Source: Marsupella aquatica
Lineage: Eukaryota > Marchantiophyta
Assembly (NCBI GenBank): GCA_973895155.1
Contig: OZ316898.1
Span: 10,292,001-10,356,000 of the forward strand
Direction of reading: 5' to 3'
Length of the DNA: 64,000 nt
The translations under genes were made by a program, and so were the position numbers. This document shows, piece by piece, positions 1 to 12,270 of the stretch (the stretch's first letter is position 1; every line of letters starts with the position of its first letter). Below the pieces are notes generated by a model. It made no database searches. It was not told the origin of the DNA and was given only the letters and a program-made list of their open reading frames with translations.

Positions 1-7
1 CCTAGGC

Positions 8-859
8 ATGGAGATTGTCAGGGATGTTAACAAAGCCAAACTTTGGCTGACGCAGAAAAGATATGCAGAGAAGGTACTCTCAAAATTCAACATGGCAGAT
101 GCTAAGGCTGTGAGTATTCCTTTGGCAAGGCATTTCAATATTTCTGCAGCATTTTGTCCATCGGATGCTATAGAAAAAAGTTTGATGTCCAAAGTTCCTT
201 ATGAAAGTGCTGTGGGTAGTTTAATGTATCTCATGGTATGCACCCGACCAGACATAGCTTATGCTGTTAGCAAGGTAAGCAGATACATGGCAAATCCAGG
301 AAAAGTTCATTGGGAAGCAGTGAAATGGATTTTGCGCTACATCAGAGGTTCCACTAAGAAGGGTTTATTGTTTGATGCAAATTCAAACAATATGAAAGTG
401 CTTCAAGGTTATGTGGATGCAGACTACGCAGGTGATCTGGATAAGAGGAGATCGACAACTGGATATGTATTTACACTTGCTGGTGGATGCATTAGTTGGA
501 AGTCTACTCTCCAAAAGTGTGTTGCAAAGTCTACTATGGATGCCGAGTATGTAGCAGCAGCAGAAGCAGCATCAGAGACCATTTGGTTGAAAAAGCTTGT
601 CACGGAGATGAGTTTATCACAGGAGTGTGTATATCTTCATTGTGACAGTCAAAGTGCAATTTACACTGCCAAGAATCAGGTGATGGATGGCAGGGTAAAG
701 CACATTGATGTCCGCTATCATTTCATCCGACAGGCATTATCGGATGATGAATTTGAGCTTGTCAAGATTGATGGAAAGCTTAATCCAGCGGATGCTTTTA
801 CCAAAGTATTAGACTCCAATAGTTTTTCAAGGCATTGTAATTATTTACAAATATTGTAA
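8..859 (+). CDS. copia Pol polyprotein, C-terminal RT/RNase H part
   Basis: An open frame of 283 residues ending in TAA encodes the end of a copia reverse transcriptase followed by RNase H. The RT thumb/connection is shown by YESAVGSLMYLMVCTRPDIA and YMANPGKVHWEAVKWILRYI. The RNase H part carries the copia signatures GYVDADYAGDLDKRRSTTGY, SKSTMDAEY-like (here AKSTMDAEYVA) with its acidic residues, HCDSQSAI, and the terminal KHIDVRYHFIR. No stop or frameshift interrupts it, so the element may be fairly young. Its true start lies left of the window; the first methionine is internal. In the family this domain removes the RNA strand during reverse transcription in cytoplasmic virus-like particles. 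Confidence 0.93.
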   Translation: MEIVRDVNKAKLWLTQKRYAEKVLSKFNMADAKAVSIPLARHFNISAAFCPSDAIEKSLMSKVPYESAVGSLMYLMVCTRPDIAYAVSKVSRYMANPGKVHWEAVKWILRYIRGSTKKGLLFDANSNNMKVLQGYVDADYAGDLDKRRSTTGYVFTLAGGCISWKSTLQKCVAKSTMDAEYVAAAEAASETIWLKKLVTEMSLSQECVYLHCDSQSAIYTAKNQVMDGRVKHIDVRYHFIRQALSDDEFELVKIDGKLNPADAFTKVLDSNSFSRHCNYLQIL

Positions 860-1053
860 ATATAGAGTTAACCAAGAAAATATCTCTATATGAGTACTCC
901 ATCCGATGGCTTATCGGCTACGGCTTAGTTCTAGTTAACCCTTGCATTAGGGGGAGGGTCTTTTGGCCCTACTGTCTTGAACTTCCCGCGGAGGAACTTG
1001 TAAGGAAAAGACAATGTTATGAACCCTCCCAAGACGTGAGTCAAGGGGGAGTT

Positions 1054-1376
1054 TGTAGAGGTTAACTCAGTCTTGGGTTGAACTATGGTTAGTATGTTAA
1101 CTAGGGTTAGAGTAAACCCTAGTTGAAGAGTTGGTCCTTATCTCTTCAACTTCTATGTGGTGTGAGAACACACAAGAGAGTTCTCAAGAGAGAACACAAT
1201 GACATAGCAAGAGATGAGAGCTTGAAGAGATGGGAGCTATGGTGATGCTTGAGTACACACATAATCGTTAATAAAGCTTTGTATTCCCGTGGACGTAGCC
1301 AACCTAGAGGCGAACCACGTAACTATTGAGCACGTGTATGTTTGGAGTGTATTTCCTGATCTGATTTCTCCCCACA
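1054..1376 (+). repeat. 3' LTR of the copia element
   Basis: The LTR starts TGTAGAGG directly after the polypurine tract and is placed to end at ACA (1374-1376), giving TGT...ACA ends. At 1286-1321 it contains the block CCCGTGGACGTAG ... GAACCACGTA typical of the end of plant copia LTRs. The same block, on the minus strand, occurs in the solo LTRs at 43182 and 55442, although the rest of the sequence differs. The 3' boundary is inferred from the dinucleotide rule because the other LTR is not in the window. Confidence 0.75.
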
Positions 1377-3070
1377 AAAATGATATCTACCCGGGCCGGA
1401 GCGGGCAGCATGCAGCTTCGGGGCTGGGACGTGCAGTGTACAATGCCCCAGGAAAGTAAGGGCGCATTAACTTGACGTAAATTTAATTGGCGGTGTCTGG
1501 AGGCTTACTCTAGAAGCCCATATAGACCCTAACTCTAGCTTCTTATTGGCATTGTTTAGTTATCTAGATGACGGATTAGGTTACAAAGAGACTAGATTGC
1601 TAATTAGTGCAGAGATGCTGTCCAACAGAGATAGGGTTGCAGAGTCCAAGGTGCATCCTTTGACATATTATTGGAGTTTAAAAATGTATTTACCCCCTCT
1701 TAAACCACAACTACCCATATATAAGCATGAATTGTCCAAAAGACTTCTCCCCTTTCCACATCCCACTGACTTTTTGCCCCTAATGTGCTACCTTGCCCCA
1801 CAATTTGAGGAAAAATGTGTTGTTTCTAGTGAAATTTGGATCCTATGGATAACCTGGCTCTTGATGGAAGAGGCAGGTGCGGTTTAATGATTTTGATTTT
1901 CTCTTTTAGACCCTCCTCTTAGGCCTGTATTTATTTGCAAATATTTTCCATCCTTTGCTAGAGTATATATAATTTTTATCCTTATATTCAAGTTATATTA
2001 TACTAACATTTCTGTTTTCTAAGTTTTTGAGTGACTTACGAGTCACTAACAAACATCATTATATCATGAGGAACATGAAAGGTCCACCACTTTTTTGAGG
2101 AGTCTTCATCTCTCATACGCTAAACACTGTCTTGCTTCCTACAAAAATGACATGTAGGATAAAACTGGAGTAAACACTTTGTACAGGAATAAGCAATCAG
2201 GAGGGCATAAGTACCAAGTCACCAAAAACTAATTTGTTCTTACTTTAAGGTGTTTAGTTTAAAAATCATCCTGACTCTAAAAAAGAATGATGAGTTATTG
2301 TTCTTAATTAACATCAAAATATTTTTGAACAGAAGACACTACAAGACAAATTACTTTCCCTTTTTTTGGTGGAATCTTCACACCTTTAGTTCTCTCAAAG
2401 AAAATTACTTTGCTGACTTATCTAGATAGGACTACTACTTTGCTGACTAATTTAATTCCATAGCATAGTCCTAAAAGCTTTTTTATACCAATTGGGAAGG
2501 TTACATAAATTTGGAGCAACCTTATGGCCTGCTTTTGTTCCAAGTGGACAGCAACACTCGAGAGAAAAGTCAAGTAGGCATTGCTTTATCTAAAAATGGT
2601 TAGTGCTGTTCTCGGATGGTGGATCGAGTCAGCTATCCTTTGAGTTAACTTAATTCCAAAAATAAATAAAAGTAGTGATTCTTAACAGTTGCTCATAGTC
2701 TTTTGCCTTGGACATTATAGGACTTTGCCTTCACAACACTTGCTCTGTCAAATGTCTCAGACTAGGATATGCTCGTGAACCCGAAGTTTTAATGTGCTTT
2801 TCTACTTTGCACAGCGGAGTGTCATTGAATTGACATACTAACGACGTCCTGTAGACGGGTTCCAGGGTCTTCCGCTAGCTTAATAATTGTGCAGCGTGAG
2901 GGCTGGTCGTCGGGAGTCAAGTACAAAGGGGACTCGGAAGGAAGTCACTTGAGATTAAAATTGTAGAAGGCGATGAGGGGATGGAATTCTAGAGCCTAAT
3001 AAGGAGCTATGATGCACTGACAATGGTATACGCGTTGAGGAAAGACCGTTCAAGGAGTGTGTCCCGCGGA
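1377..3070. other. Spacer upstream of the receptor kinase gene
   Basis: No gene or repeat boundary is recognised here. The region is AT-rich, becoming more GC-balanced after about 2780. The last few hundred bases should contain the promoter and 5' UTR of the kinase gene starting at 3071, but no unambiguous TATA box can be assigned by eye. An open stretch at 1546-1887 has no ATG start and no recognisable product. Confidence 0.5.
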
Positions 3071-6000
3071 ATGAAGATCGTTTCAGGAGGAAGAAGCCTG
3101 GTTTCGCTTCGGGTCCTGTTCGTCACCTGCCTGGCGTGCGTTTCGACTGTCGGAGCTCAGCAGGGACCACAGGGTAAGTTTTCTAATTTATAGTGCTGCT
3201 TCGCTTTAATTGACGGACGGTACGTTGAACGGAGGTCACAGGGTGAGGATGTTGATTAAATAGTACACCGCCATCCTCTGCTGCCTGGTTAACAATCTTC
3301 TTGCAGCTTACAGAGCTTCAAACCTAGAGAGTACGACCGGGCAGACATCGGTGGAATGTACAAGCATGCAACGATTTAGAAGTAATATTCTGTAGCTAGG
3401 AGTAGACATTACCCAAGCGAGATTTATGACAGGTTAGACCAATCATGTATTAGGCCGCAAAACGGCAGAGTGAAAAAGTAAACACTTCTATTGTAGTAAT
3501 TATCGGACTAGAACATTGTTATCTAACGTACTGTATTTAGATCCCGAACCATGACGCAGGGCTAGCTTTGTGTTTCTCATCCCGTGCGAAACGCTATTCC
3601 CATGTTTTAAGAGAGGCTTGTTTCAAGAAATCCTACTGAACAGCCAATGACAATCGTCCAACACTGGGAAACATGCGTGATAGGAGCATGATCAAAAATT
3701 GCTCCGTAAACGTAGATTCTGATTGCAGGTCGAACTGGACAATGTGAGATTTCATCACCAGATTATTCACCATATGTTTGATTGCCCAGTTTTCGGATGA
3801 AGCAGTCAGAGATACAGCAGCGTGGAAAACGAACAATCATAATGATAGCTAAACCATGCTTACAAAATTCGAGTTGTATAGGAATGTACAAATGCGAAGC
3901 CGCTTACAGGCAGTAGTTTGACTTCGGCTTCGATTTATTACAAGGTTGTACAATTTGGGGTGGTTCTAACTTATCCTAACGGTCAGATATTCATGTACTA
4001 GGCATTTAATTCCCTCTTTCGCAGGGTTTCTTAGCATTGACTGTGGGAGCGATGTAAGCTACTATGACAACAATACTGGAATCTATTGGGAGGCGGATGC
4101 TAAATATATTTCGACAGGAAAAAACCAACAGATTGCCGTTGAAAGTACCGAGATCAACGAAAGGCAATCGCGGACCGCCAGAGTATTTGACGGATCGTCA
4201 AAAACTAGAAACTGCTACGTGCTGCCTGTTATTTATGGGGAAACGTATCTTTTACGAGCAACTTTCTTCGCTGGAAACGTGACAGACCGTACGCAAAACG
4301 TCTCTTTCCACATGTGGGTGGACAACGACTGGATAAATCAATACGTATGGCAACCTGCAGGTGACTTGCTCACTTTAACGTACCTAGAGTCTACGCTCTT
4401 GGGAATGCTCTGTAAACAGTAATACCTCATACAGCAATAAGGCTTGGACAAGTGTCCGCTAGTTTCTATCGTTATCATGGGTCTAGCTCGAAACGGTCTA
4501 GCTCAAAATGCCAGATCTGATATATGACGAGTTCAGTCTAGTCGATTCAGCTCTAGGCGACGAATTGAGTTGTTAGAGACAGTTTGGTGGTAGGGAGGTG
4601 ATCGAAGTCATGAAAAGTGGCATAACTTCTGGAAGAAATAGGTTTCAATGATTGTATCCAATGATTAATGGTAGGTACTGGTTTCCAACTAATGTCATCA
4701 GCGTCTCGCAAAGTTTTCGATTTCGGCTGCTTGGGTTCTCCACTTCATGTACGAACCCGTTAAGTTGATAAGGGATGCGTAGAACGGTAAAAGTTTGGGT
4801 TACTTACGGGACTAATACCGTAAGTTAAAACTGGTGTGCTGGAGATGTGGCTTGGAATTTTGGGTTAACAGCAGTGCTGTGCAGGTTCAAATTTTGACGA
4901 ATCAACTTATGATGAGATTATCTATTCCCCTTCGAGAAGCCACTTAAACTTGTGCCTCGTTTTGGACCCTGCTGGATTGATTACTTTTATATCTGCGTTG
5001 GAGCTTAGACAGCTGGCAAGGGGTATGTATGCTTCTATTGTAGGGCCAACAATGTATCTACAACTGGCGAATAGATCTAATTTCGGACCAAACGACAGCA
5101 GCCCCGTCAAAATTTGGAGGTATGTCAACCTGAAATGCCTCTATTGATATTGATGATACAATCATCTTGTTCGAGAAGTCGTCGAGTCAAGAGTAGCACC
5201 CATTGACTCGTGTCACGCAATATGACCCTACCGGGACTGGAATATCCCATGAAGCTAACAAATCACTGGGAAGCACTTTTCGATTCTCACATAACGTTTG
5301 CCCGTCACTGGCTGATTGATCTACACTCTCAACCGTAACACCAACCCACAGGCCTTCTTGTTGAGTTCAAACGAGCCGTTTAGTTGGTTTGAGACGCCTT
5401 CGCTGCTACTGTGCACGGATGATTACGTGCAGGCGCGTTTCACATAATCACAAGTGTTACGATATATTAATTGGAATATTTCGCCTACAACGCCTCCAGA
5501 CACCCATATATCGTTAAAAAAATTGGACATTCCGCAGGCCAGAACAAGTCTATCGTCGTGTGGTCGAAGATATACCAATGGCTACATAGTTGCAGTAATA
5601 TATCGTTAAGAAGGCTTTTATCTAGTACGTCTGTTGAATCTTACTCCTTGCTCTACAGTTACTTACGTCTTGACATCCGATGATTCTTATCACAGGTACC
5701 CTGACGATGCTTACGACAGGATCTGGACAATGCCGAGTTTATACAGGAATACCTTCACATCAATACATAACAGCAGTATCTCCCTATCGTCCAAATCTGT
5801 TGTTCATGACCCAGATCAGCCGCCATTATCGGTGATGGAGGATGCTTGGGTTGTACACGGGTCCAACTCTATTGTATATACGTTTGATTCTTTCGGCATG
5901 CTAAGTACTGCAATTTACGCTGCCGCATATTTCGAGGAGCTTGACGGCAAAGCTTCTGGCACCAATGTCCGCGGAATGAGTTACTATGTTAATGGTAGTC

Positions 6001-9000
6001 TCATTCAGTCGTTCAACGTCACCAATGAACCGTTGGAGATTCAATTCGATTCAAGTTACGTCTTGGCCAATTCGCTGAACATCTCTTTTACAAAAGCCGC
6101 CTGGTCGAGCTTCGCACCGATCTTAAATGCCTTCGAGCTGTATACAAGTTGGGGTATCAACGCATCGACAATTGCTGTCGAAGACGGTGAGTCTATCTGG
6201 ACATCATTATTCTCTATTAGTTCACCCACATCAGATATTTTGTTTGTGACTGCATAGGAAGCTGCATGTCATTCTCTTAGATAGCTCAGCAATTGTCAAA
6301 GCAACGATACGTTCGTAGCGTCGTCAGGGATCTCAACTGGCTGCGGACCTCACTTGTGTAATTATACTGCATGGCAGTGAGCGCTATCCATGCACTGCAA
6401 GACCACTTGAACTTGACGGACTGGACTGGGGATCCATGTGACCTCCCCGCACCAACATTTGATTGGTTGAGTTGTAGTGATGATTCTTTTTCAATCAAGC
6501 GCGTAACCAAGCTGTGAGTTTCTCTTCCAAGGTGTGAGATTCTCTTTTCATTTTACATAGACTTTAATACCTCGGACTATCATACTGCAAAGTACAGTGG
6601 TCGTTCCATTCAAATTCCCATCTCTGGTATATTAATTATGTGTACACCATTAAGTTCATTTGACTTGTGAGACAAGAAACAGTCTAGCTTCTTACCTCAG
6701 AGAGTACGTAACTGTCTGCAGGAATCTGACAAATGGAGGGTTCGAGGGAAATATTCCATTGGAAATTTTAAATCTGACAGCAATGACTGACTTGTATGTT
6801 TTTGCCCCATGATATTTCAAGCAGATTTCCTCGTGCTTGTCAAGTGAACAGATTGGAACCCTGCAGGAGTTAATGTGTAGGAGTAAATTGAGAAACTTAA
6901 GGACATTTTCATTCATGTATAGAGCTGAAATATGTATCTAGGTGACTAATTCCTAATTATCGGTTCATTGTTTTTTTCACCTCTGTCACAGTTTATGGAA
7001 CTAGAATTGTCGATTGCTAATGTAACTCGACGAAGGCCAGTCATTCGAGCTCTTAATTGTGCTGAATTCTAACTCTTGCCTCTTAGCTACGTTTTGATAG
7101 TACATGGTAGCTAGTCAACGAGATCCCCGACCAGATGAGCTGGCCTAATGATGGGCTCCTTTAGTTATGGCTCTTAGTTGATATTTTCCTCAGGTTCCTC
7201 AACAACAACAGCTTCAGTGGCTCGATCCCAGACTTTAGTCCTCTTCCTCGTCTTCAAACTCTGTAAGTACTTGGCAGTCTTTTCCACTTCGATCACTTGT
7301 TCACATGCGTTTTGATCTCTGTCGGACACCTGGTAGAATCTGTCGGTTCGTGGTCGAATTTTAATTCAGCTTAAAATCAGGTACCTAAACAAATAAGCGT
7401 ACAGTTGACCGTTAAAGCAATCGAGGGTTATTTTATCGGTCGAACACCCGGAATAAGCCAATTAAATAATGTTGGAGTTTACGGCTCAGGATTTTCAAGT
7501 TTCCCTTAGTAGCTATTTTCCATGTCTAAAGCAATTAATGTATGTCACTGAGGCCCGATCCAAGAGGTCTTCCTACTAGAACTTGCATCATGTAACTAAG
7601 GTAACACTCTAAAGTTCGAGCTGATCATGAGCTGCCAGGAAAATGATTCTATGTCGAGCTATGTTGTATAAAGTTGATCTGTTCAATGCGCTTTACTTCA
7701 GCTCAATTCATTAATACATGTGACACCGGATCGTGAAACTGTGCTGAAATGATGATATCAAACTCACTAGGTGTTCTTCTGATTCAATGCTTCGGACAAA
7801 CCTACAGCACGTGGTCCACTGACCTTTTGGAATTAATCCTCTGCACTGTTATTGATTTGGTTTGTAGACGCTTGGAGAACAACAATCTCAGTGGACCGGT
7901 GCCCTCGTATCTATTGACCAAGCCAGGACTTCAATTCTCGTCAGTACACACAAAATTTAAGCTTGAAAATTCTGAACATAGCATCCTAATTAATAGAACT
8001 ATGGTCATGCCAATGTGTTCGTACCTTAGTACCTTGGCCAATGTGTTCCAGGCCTGATTTAAATATGAATATAATATTCCAAGCGGCAATATGCAACTAT
8101 CTATTAATGTTGTGACTAACGCAGAGTCCATCCAGGGCCGAGCCGGACTTCTGCCGGGACTTCTACTGGATCACATTTAACTTTTTCTTAGTCTAGCTAA
8201 ATAGTTACTGAGAATGAATAGCTTCTTAAGAAATTCTCCCGTGTAACACACACGTACTCGTGCTTGTTAACTTGGCTTACAGTTCCTTCCTGAATCGTTG
8301 AGTTGATACAGATTTTCGGGCAATCCTGGACTCTTCCTCCCGAGCAGTATCTCTGCAGCCTCCGGTAAAACCAAAGCTAGCGTTGGAGCTGTTGTGGGCG
8401 GCATTCTTGGCGGCCTAGCTGCAATAGCAATTGTCTCAACGGTCATGATATATATGTTCTTCACAAGGAAGAGACGTGCTGATGCTAAGATTTTGAGAGC
8501 CATAGCACAAGAAGGTCAGTACTCGAGACTTGCTATAAGCAATGATGTTACATCGTTCGTCAGATCTGGACATCGAACGAATACCTGTCAGTAACGTTAA
8601 ATCGATAATTAGCACATGTGCTCTGCTCCTACATTCCACTTGTTTTCAGCTCCAGTGGTTTCAGGTGATGTTGGACCTACAGGTGCTACTTGAACTGAGA
8701 TCCTGAGTATTTGTCCAGCTACCAATCGTTGTCTCCATTTGTCCAGAGTTTTCAGCATCGTAAAACCTTAATGTTGTTCATGACCCAGATCAGGCATGGA
8801 ACCAAAATAATGTTGAATTCAGCAAATTACCTGACTTGGAATTTAGTAGAAGTACAATGCCATGCACGGATGAGAGAATTCGTATATGATAGAGCATGTG
8901 GTAAACAGTCCGAGTTATTGCCAAGCTCCCGCTGTTCATATAAAGCCTTTTTTTCGCACTGGGATATTGTGCAGAAAATCCAAGTCGACTCGAGTTTACC

Positions 9001-10957
9001 AAACTTAGAAAGACTTTAATAGGATCCTTGACCTCCCTAACCTTGCAAGAGGTAAGCAATGCGACAAAGAAGTTCTCGAAGAAACTTGGCGAGGGATCAT
9101 TCGGGCCGGTATATTACGGAAGGCTTCCAGATGGAACGGAAGTGGCTGTGAAAGTAAAGTCTGCGGATTCTCGCCAGGGAGAGACCGAGTTCTTTAACGA
9201 GGTATGTTCGTCAGAGGATTTGTTTTCGGTCATGCTTGAGATTCCCAGATGTCCGTGTTTACTTCAAGTTTCAAAGGGTCAGGAAAGCTTTGGCTGAACA
9301 TACATCATCTGTGCAATGTTGAAATTTGACCAACTGAGCACACGTATATATATATATATACCAGATCAATGAAAGCTCTTGCTGCATGCTACTCAGCTCA
9401 CAATGACTGTCGTATGTACGTACCCAGGTTGAGGTCCTCTCAAGAATACATCATAGGAACCTGGTGTCACTGGTTGGGTTCTGTGACGATGCGAACCAGC
9501 AAATATTAGTCTACGTTTATGTATCAAACGGGGCTCTAAGGGACCACCTTTACGGTAAATTCAAATTTCCACTACAGCATTCATTATTGGAGCATGTTAT
9601 TTAAATAAGGTTATAATTAAGATCATGGACATTAAACGTGGAATGCTGGTTTCGATGCTGCAGGGGACAAGTCAAGCAATTGTCTGGATTGGATCACGAG
9701 GCTCGACATAGCTCTGAATGCAGCAAGAGGTGTGATCACATGACCGGCTTGAGATGGGTTTCAGATAGGAGATATGTATCCGTCAATTCATAAGCATAGT
9801 ACGTTTTTATCAGTTTGGAAAACTAAGATATTTACAAGCGCATCAAAAAGAAGAGCAGGGGTGAAGTTGTGCTTTTCGGAAATAAACTGCTTAGAAACGG
9901 CTCCTACTCACATTTTGATGTGTTCTATTATATAACATAATAATTATCTCTTGTTATTCATAAATGTTTGAAGGGCTACAGTATCTCCATACAGACTGTG
10001 AGCCTCGAATAATTCATCGTGACGTCAAATCGACCAATATTTTACTTGACCATAACATGATGGCCAAAGTAGCCGACTTCGGGATCTCAAAGCAAGCCCC
10101 CGAAGGAATGGTCACCGGTGTCGATACTCTACTGAAGGGCACGTTTGGCTACATGGACCCAGAGTATGCAAAACTGCTATCCGAGCTCTTTCATCCCCGC
10201 TTTCATCGTGCAAACACTGTGCTCGGATCTTAGCCCAAGATCCGTGACTTTCAATGCCCAATCTACACCGTCCTTCAATAGTTTGTTTCCAGCTTGCAGG
10301 TGAGAGCATATTGTTTCTCTACATGTTGAGCGACAAATCATGCTAATACTGATCCTCTGAAAATCCATGCAGATACTTCGACACGCAGAGGTTGACTCAA
10401 AAGAGCGACGTGTACAGTTTTGGAGTCGTTCTCTTAGAGATAATTTCTGGTCGATCTCCTTATTTTGCAGTACTTCCAGATGGTACCAGTGGAACTCTCA
10501 TCCAATGGGTATGTTATCATGACAAACCTGCGTTCAACGAAAATCTCGCGAAATCTAGGTCGATTAGAGATGAAGTTTAACTTACTGTTGCAAAATGTAT
10601 GTCAACATATACATGCAGGTGCGCAGCGCAGTGAAGTACGGGAGCCCGATGGATATTGTTGACCCGTCGTTAAAAGGAGAATTTAACCAGGGCTCTATGA
10701 CGACGGCTGTGTCCCTGGCAATCAGCTGCATCGACCCGCAAACAGCGAGAAGGCCTGAGATGGGTCACGTTGTGCGAACACTTACAGACGCAATTCAATT
10801 GGAACCCTTTTCTAAGGGTATCATGAGCACTCGTTGTGACACTGATGCGTCTATTGCCGATGGCGACGTCAGGGCACGAGAACATTTTCAAGGTTCTGAA
10901 ATGAATTTCGAAAGTCCCCCCGGGTCCAACGATTCAACTTTTCTTTCACCCCGATAG
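3071..10957 (+). CDS. Malectin-like LRR receptor-like protein kinase (LRR-I type)
   Basis: Exons: 3071-3173, 4025-4360, 4885-5119, 5696-6186, 6378-6513, 6722-6793, 7194-7262, 7868-7939, 8312-8514, 8650-8682, 9023-9201, 9428-9554, 9664-9729, 9974-10163, 10373-10508, 10619-10957. Phases agree throughout and the total is 928 codons plus TAG. Order of domains: signal peptide (1-30), malectin-like ectodomain (about 35-390, with FLSIDCGS and [10 protein letters not shown]), the WTGDPC linker, three LRR exons of 69-72 bases, the FSGNPGL cap, a transmembrane helix (about 530-553), then a kinase. The kinase has [15 protein letters not shown] (Lys about 627), HRDVK (Asp 724), DFG (742-744) and [10 protein letters not shown], so it should be an active RD kinase. 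LRR-I kinases sit in the plasma membrane; the ligand is unknown. The 33-base exon at 8650 rests on splice signals and phase only. Confidence 0.92.
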
Positions 10958-11071
10958 GTTAATTGTAGTTCTTTACTTAAGGGACGTTTTCAAGCTAGCT
11001 GGCGCTTCAGTTATCGGAGGTGCACGAGGTCTTCGCAAATGTTCGTTTGGACAAAACTTCGGGCGGAATAC

Positions 11072-11410
11072 TCAATTTCCCTTTGCCCCAGAGTTAGATA
11101 GGCTAGCGGTTTTCATATTTCCAAGAGTGCCCAGGGCAGCTCTTTGAATGTCTTTTCTTTTTGTGAGCTCTTTCAGGTCCCCAAGCCAAAGAGGCAACTC
11201 AAACTGAAAATTAAAAATGTGCAGATTCCAGCAATGCTGAACAATTCTCGCTGGATTTGTGAGTTCTTTCAAGTATCCAAGCCAAAGACGCAACTCAAAC
11301 TGTAAATTAATAAGTGTGCAAACTCCAGCAATGCTAAACAATTCTCTTTGATACTGAGTCGCAAAGTTGAGCTTTGCACTTCTATTGCAGTTCTGGAACA
11401 TTGTAATCAT
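11072..11410 (-). pseudogene. LRR-like tandem repeat remnant
   Basis: On the minus strand 112 residues are open, built from a repeated unit of 32 residues (96 bases; DNA copies start at 11165 and 11261). Two clear units contain FELRLWLGYLKELT and FELPLWLGDLKELT, a leucine-rich pattern like the LRRs of plant resistance-type proteins; a third, weaker unit follows. There is no NB-ARC, kinase or signal sequence nearby and no splice structure that I can support. It lies tail-to-tail about 110 bases beyond the receptor kinase stop, so it may overlap that gene's 3' UTR. I read it as a decayed LRR gene fragment; a small expressed gene is possible. Confidence 0.4.
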
Positions 11411-12270
11411 CAGCAGTCAGTCACGAGGAGTTCTGCTGTGCTGCAAATTTAGTCTGTGCGCGTGACCAGCTTGGGTATCATTATGCTTCCCCGTAACCGC
11501 CTAGGTAATCGCACAACATGTGACAAATATACAAAGCACTACTATGTAACTGAGTGTTATTCAGGGTACACCTTAGATTGTCACATGGCTGTGCAGAAGA
11601 GCGCGGGGACGCATGGTTCCTTATGTCACCTTGTGTGAAAAAGAAGATGCTAATAAGTATGCTCCTTGTGTGATGTTCTTAGATTACTTTGTAAACGTTA
11701 GCCCTTTATAAATTCTGGTGAACGAGGTCATTTTTGCCACAAGAAAAACAAGCGCTGCCTCTGGGTGCTATAGAGGACCCAGATCAATAGGGAGGGATTA
11801 TCTTTTCCTATCTTTTATAGGGAGGGTGGGAGGAAACGGAAACCAAGCCTAGCAGAACGGCCGCAACACTGGCAGGACTGCTAGGGCGAGGGAAAATTCT
11901 AAAATTCATTCATAACACCATGACAAAAAAAACCAAAATGGTCCGAAAGGCCAAAACCAGAGAGGAAACAGGGTATTTTTAAGGTTTGGTCTTTTTGCTA
12001 GGGTGGCAAACGGGGTGGCAAATGTCACGTTGTGTATACTAGGGGAAGATGCTAAGAATATTATTCACCTGATTTTCCTAGATTAATATCTGAGTGTTAC
12101 ATCTCCCTAAATTTAAGGATCCTATATATCAGATTTTGGCTAATGGGCTGGGGCTAGGTGAGCAACTGGCTAATTGAAGACTTAGTTTTGCCCTCCAAGA
12201 TTTATCTCCTTGCAGTTTTCTGTTCTTTATAGAGGAGAATGCACAGTCTAGATACTCCTACACTTTTACA
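11411..12270. other. Repeat-bearing spacer
   Basis: No gene is recognised. The part at about 12021-12190 resembles the tandem array at 53.7-55.1 kb. Both carry a tgtcacnttgtgt stretch, then gaagatgctaagaat or gaagaagctaagaat, then atctccctaaatttaaggat or a close variant. The same family is therefore dispersed in the window. Confidence 0.5.

Larger units (their letters stand above)
1..1376 (+). mobile_element. Ty1/copia retrotransposon, 3' part (window starts inside it)
   Basis: The segment carries, in order, the C-terminal part of a copia Pol polyprotein (8-859), a spacer of about 190 bases, a polypurine tract at about 1041-1051 (caaggggga) and a 3' LTR starting TGT and ending ACA (1054-1376). 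The order RT/RNase H, PPT, LTR is that of a Ty1/copia element on the plus strand. The 5' LTR, gag, protease, integrase and most of RT lie outside the window, so intactness cannot be judged. Confidence 0.9.

Noticed and set aside
1546-1887. 113-codon open frame after the copia element
   Set aside because: No ATG start, no family resemblance, no splice context.
8711-9019. Additional exon of the receptor kinase containing the VHDPDQ-like segment
   Set aside because: The segment matches exon 4 DNA exactly but has no compatible splice phase; the frame closes properly without it.
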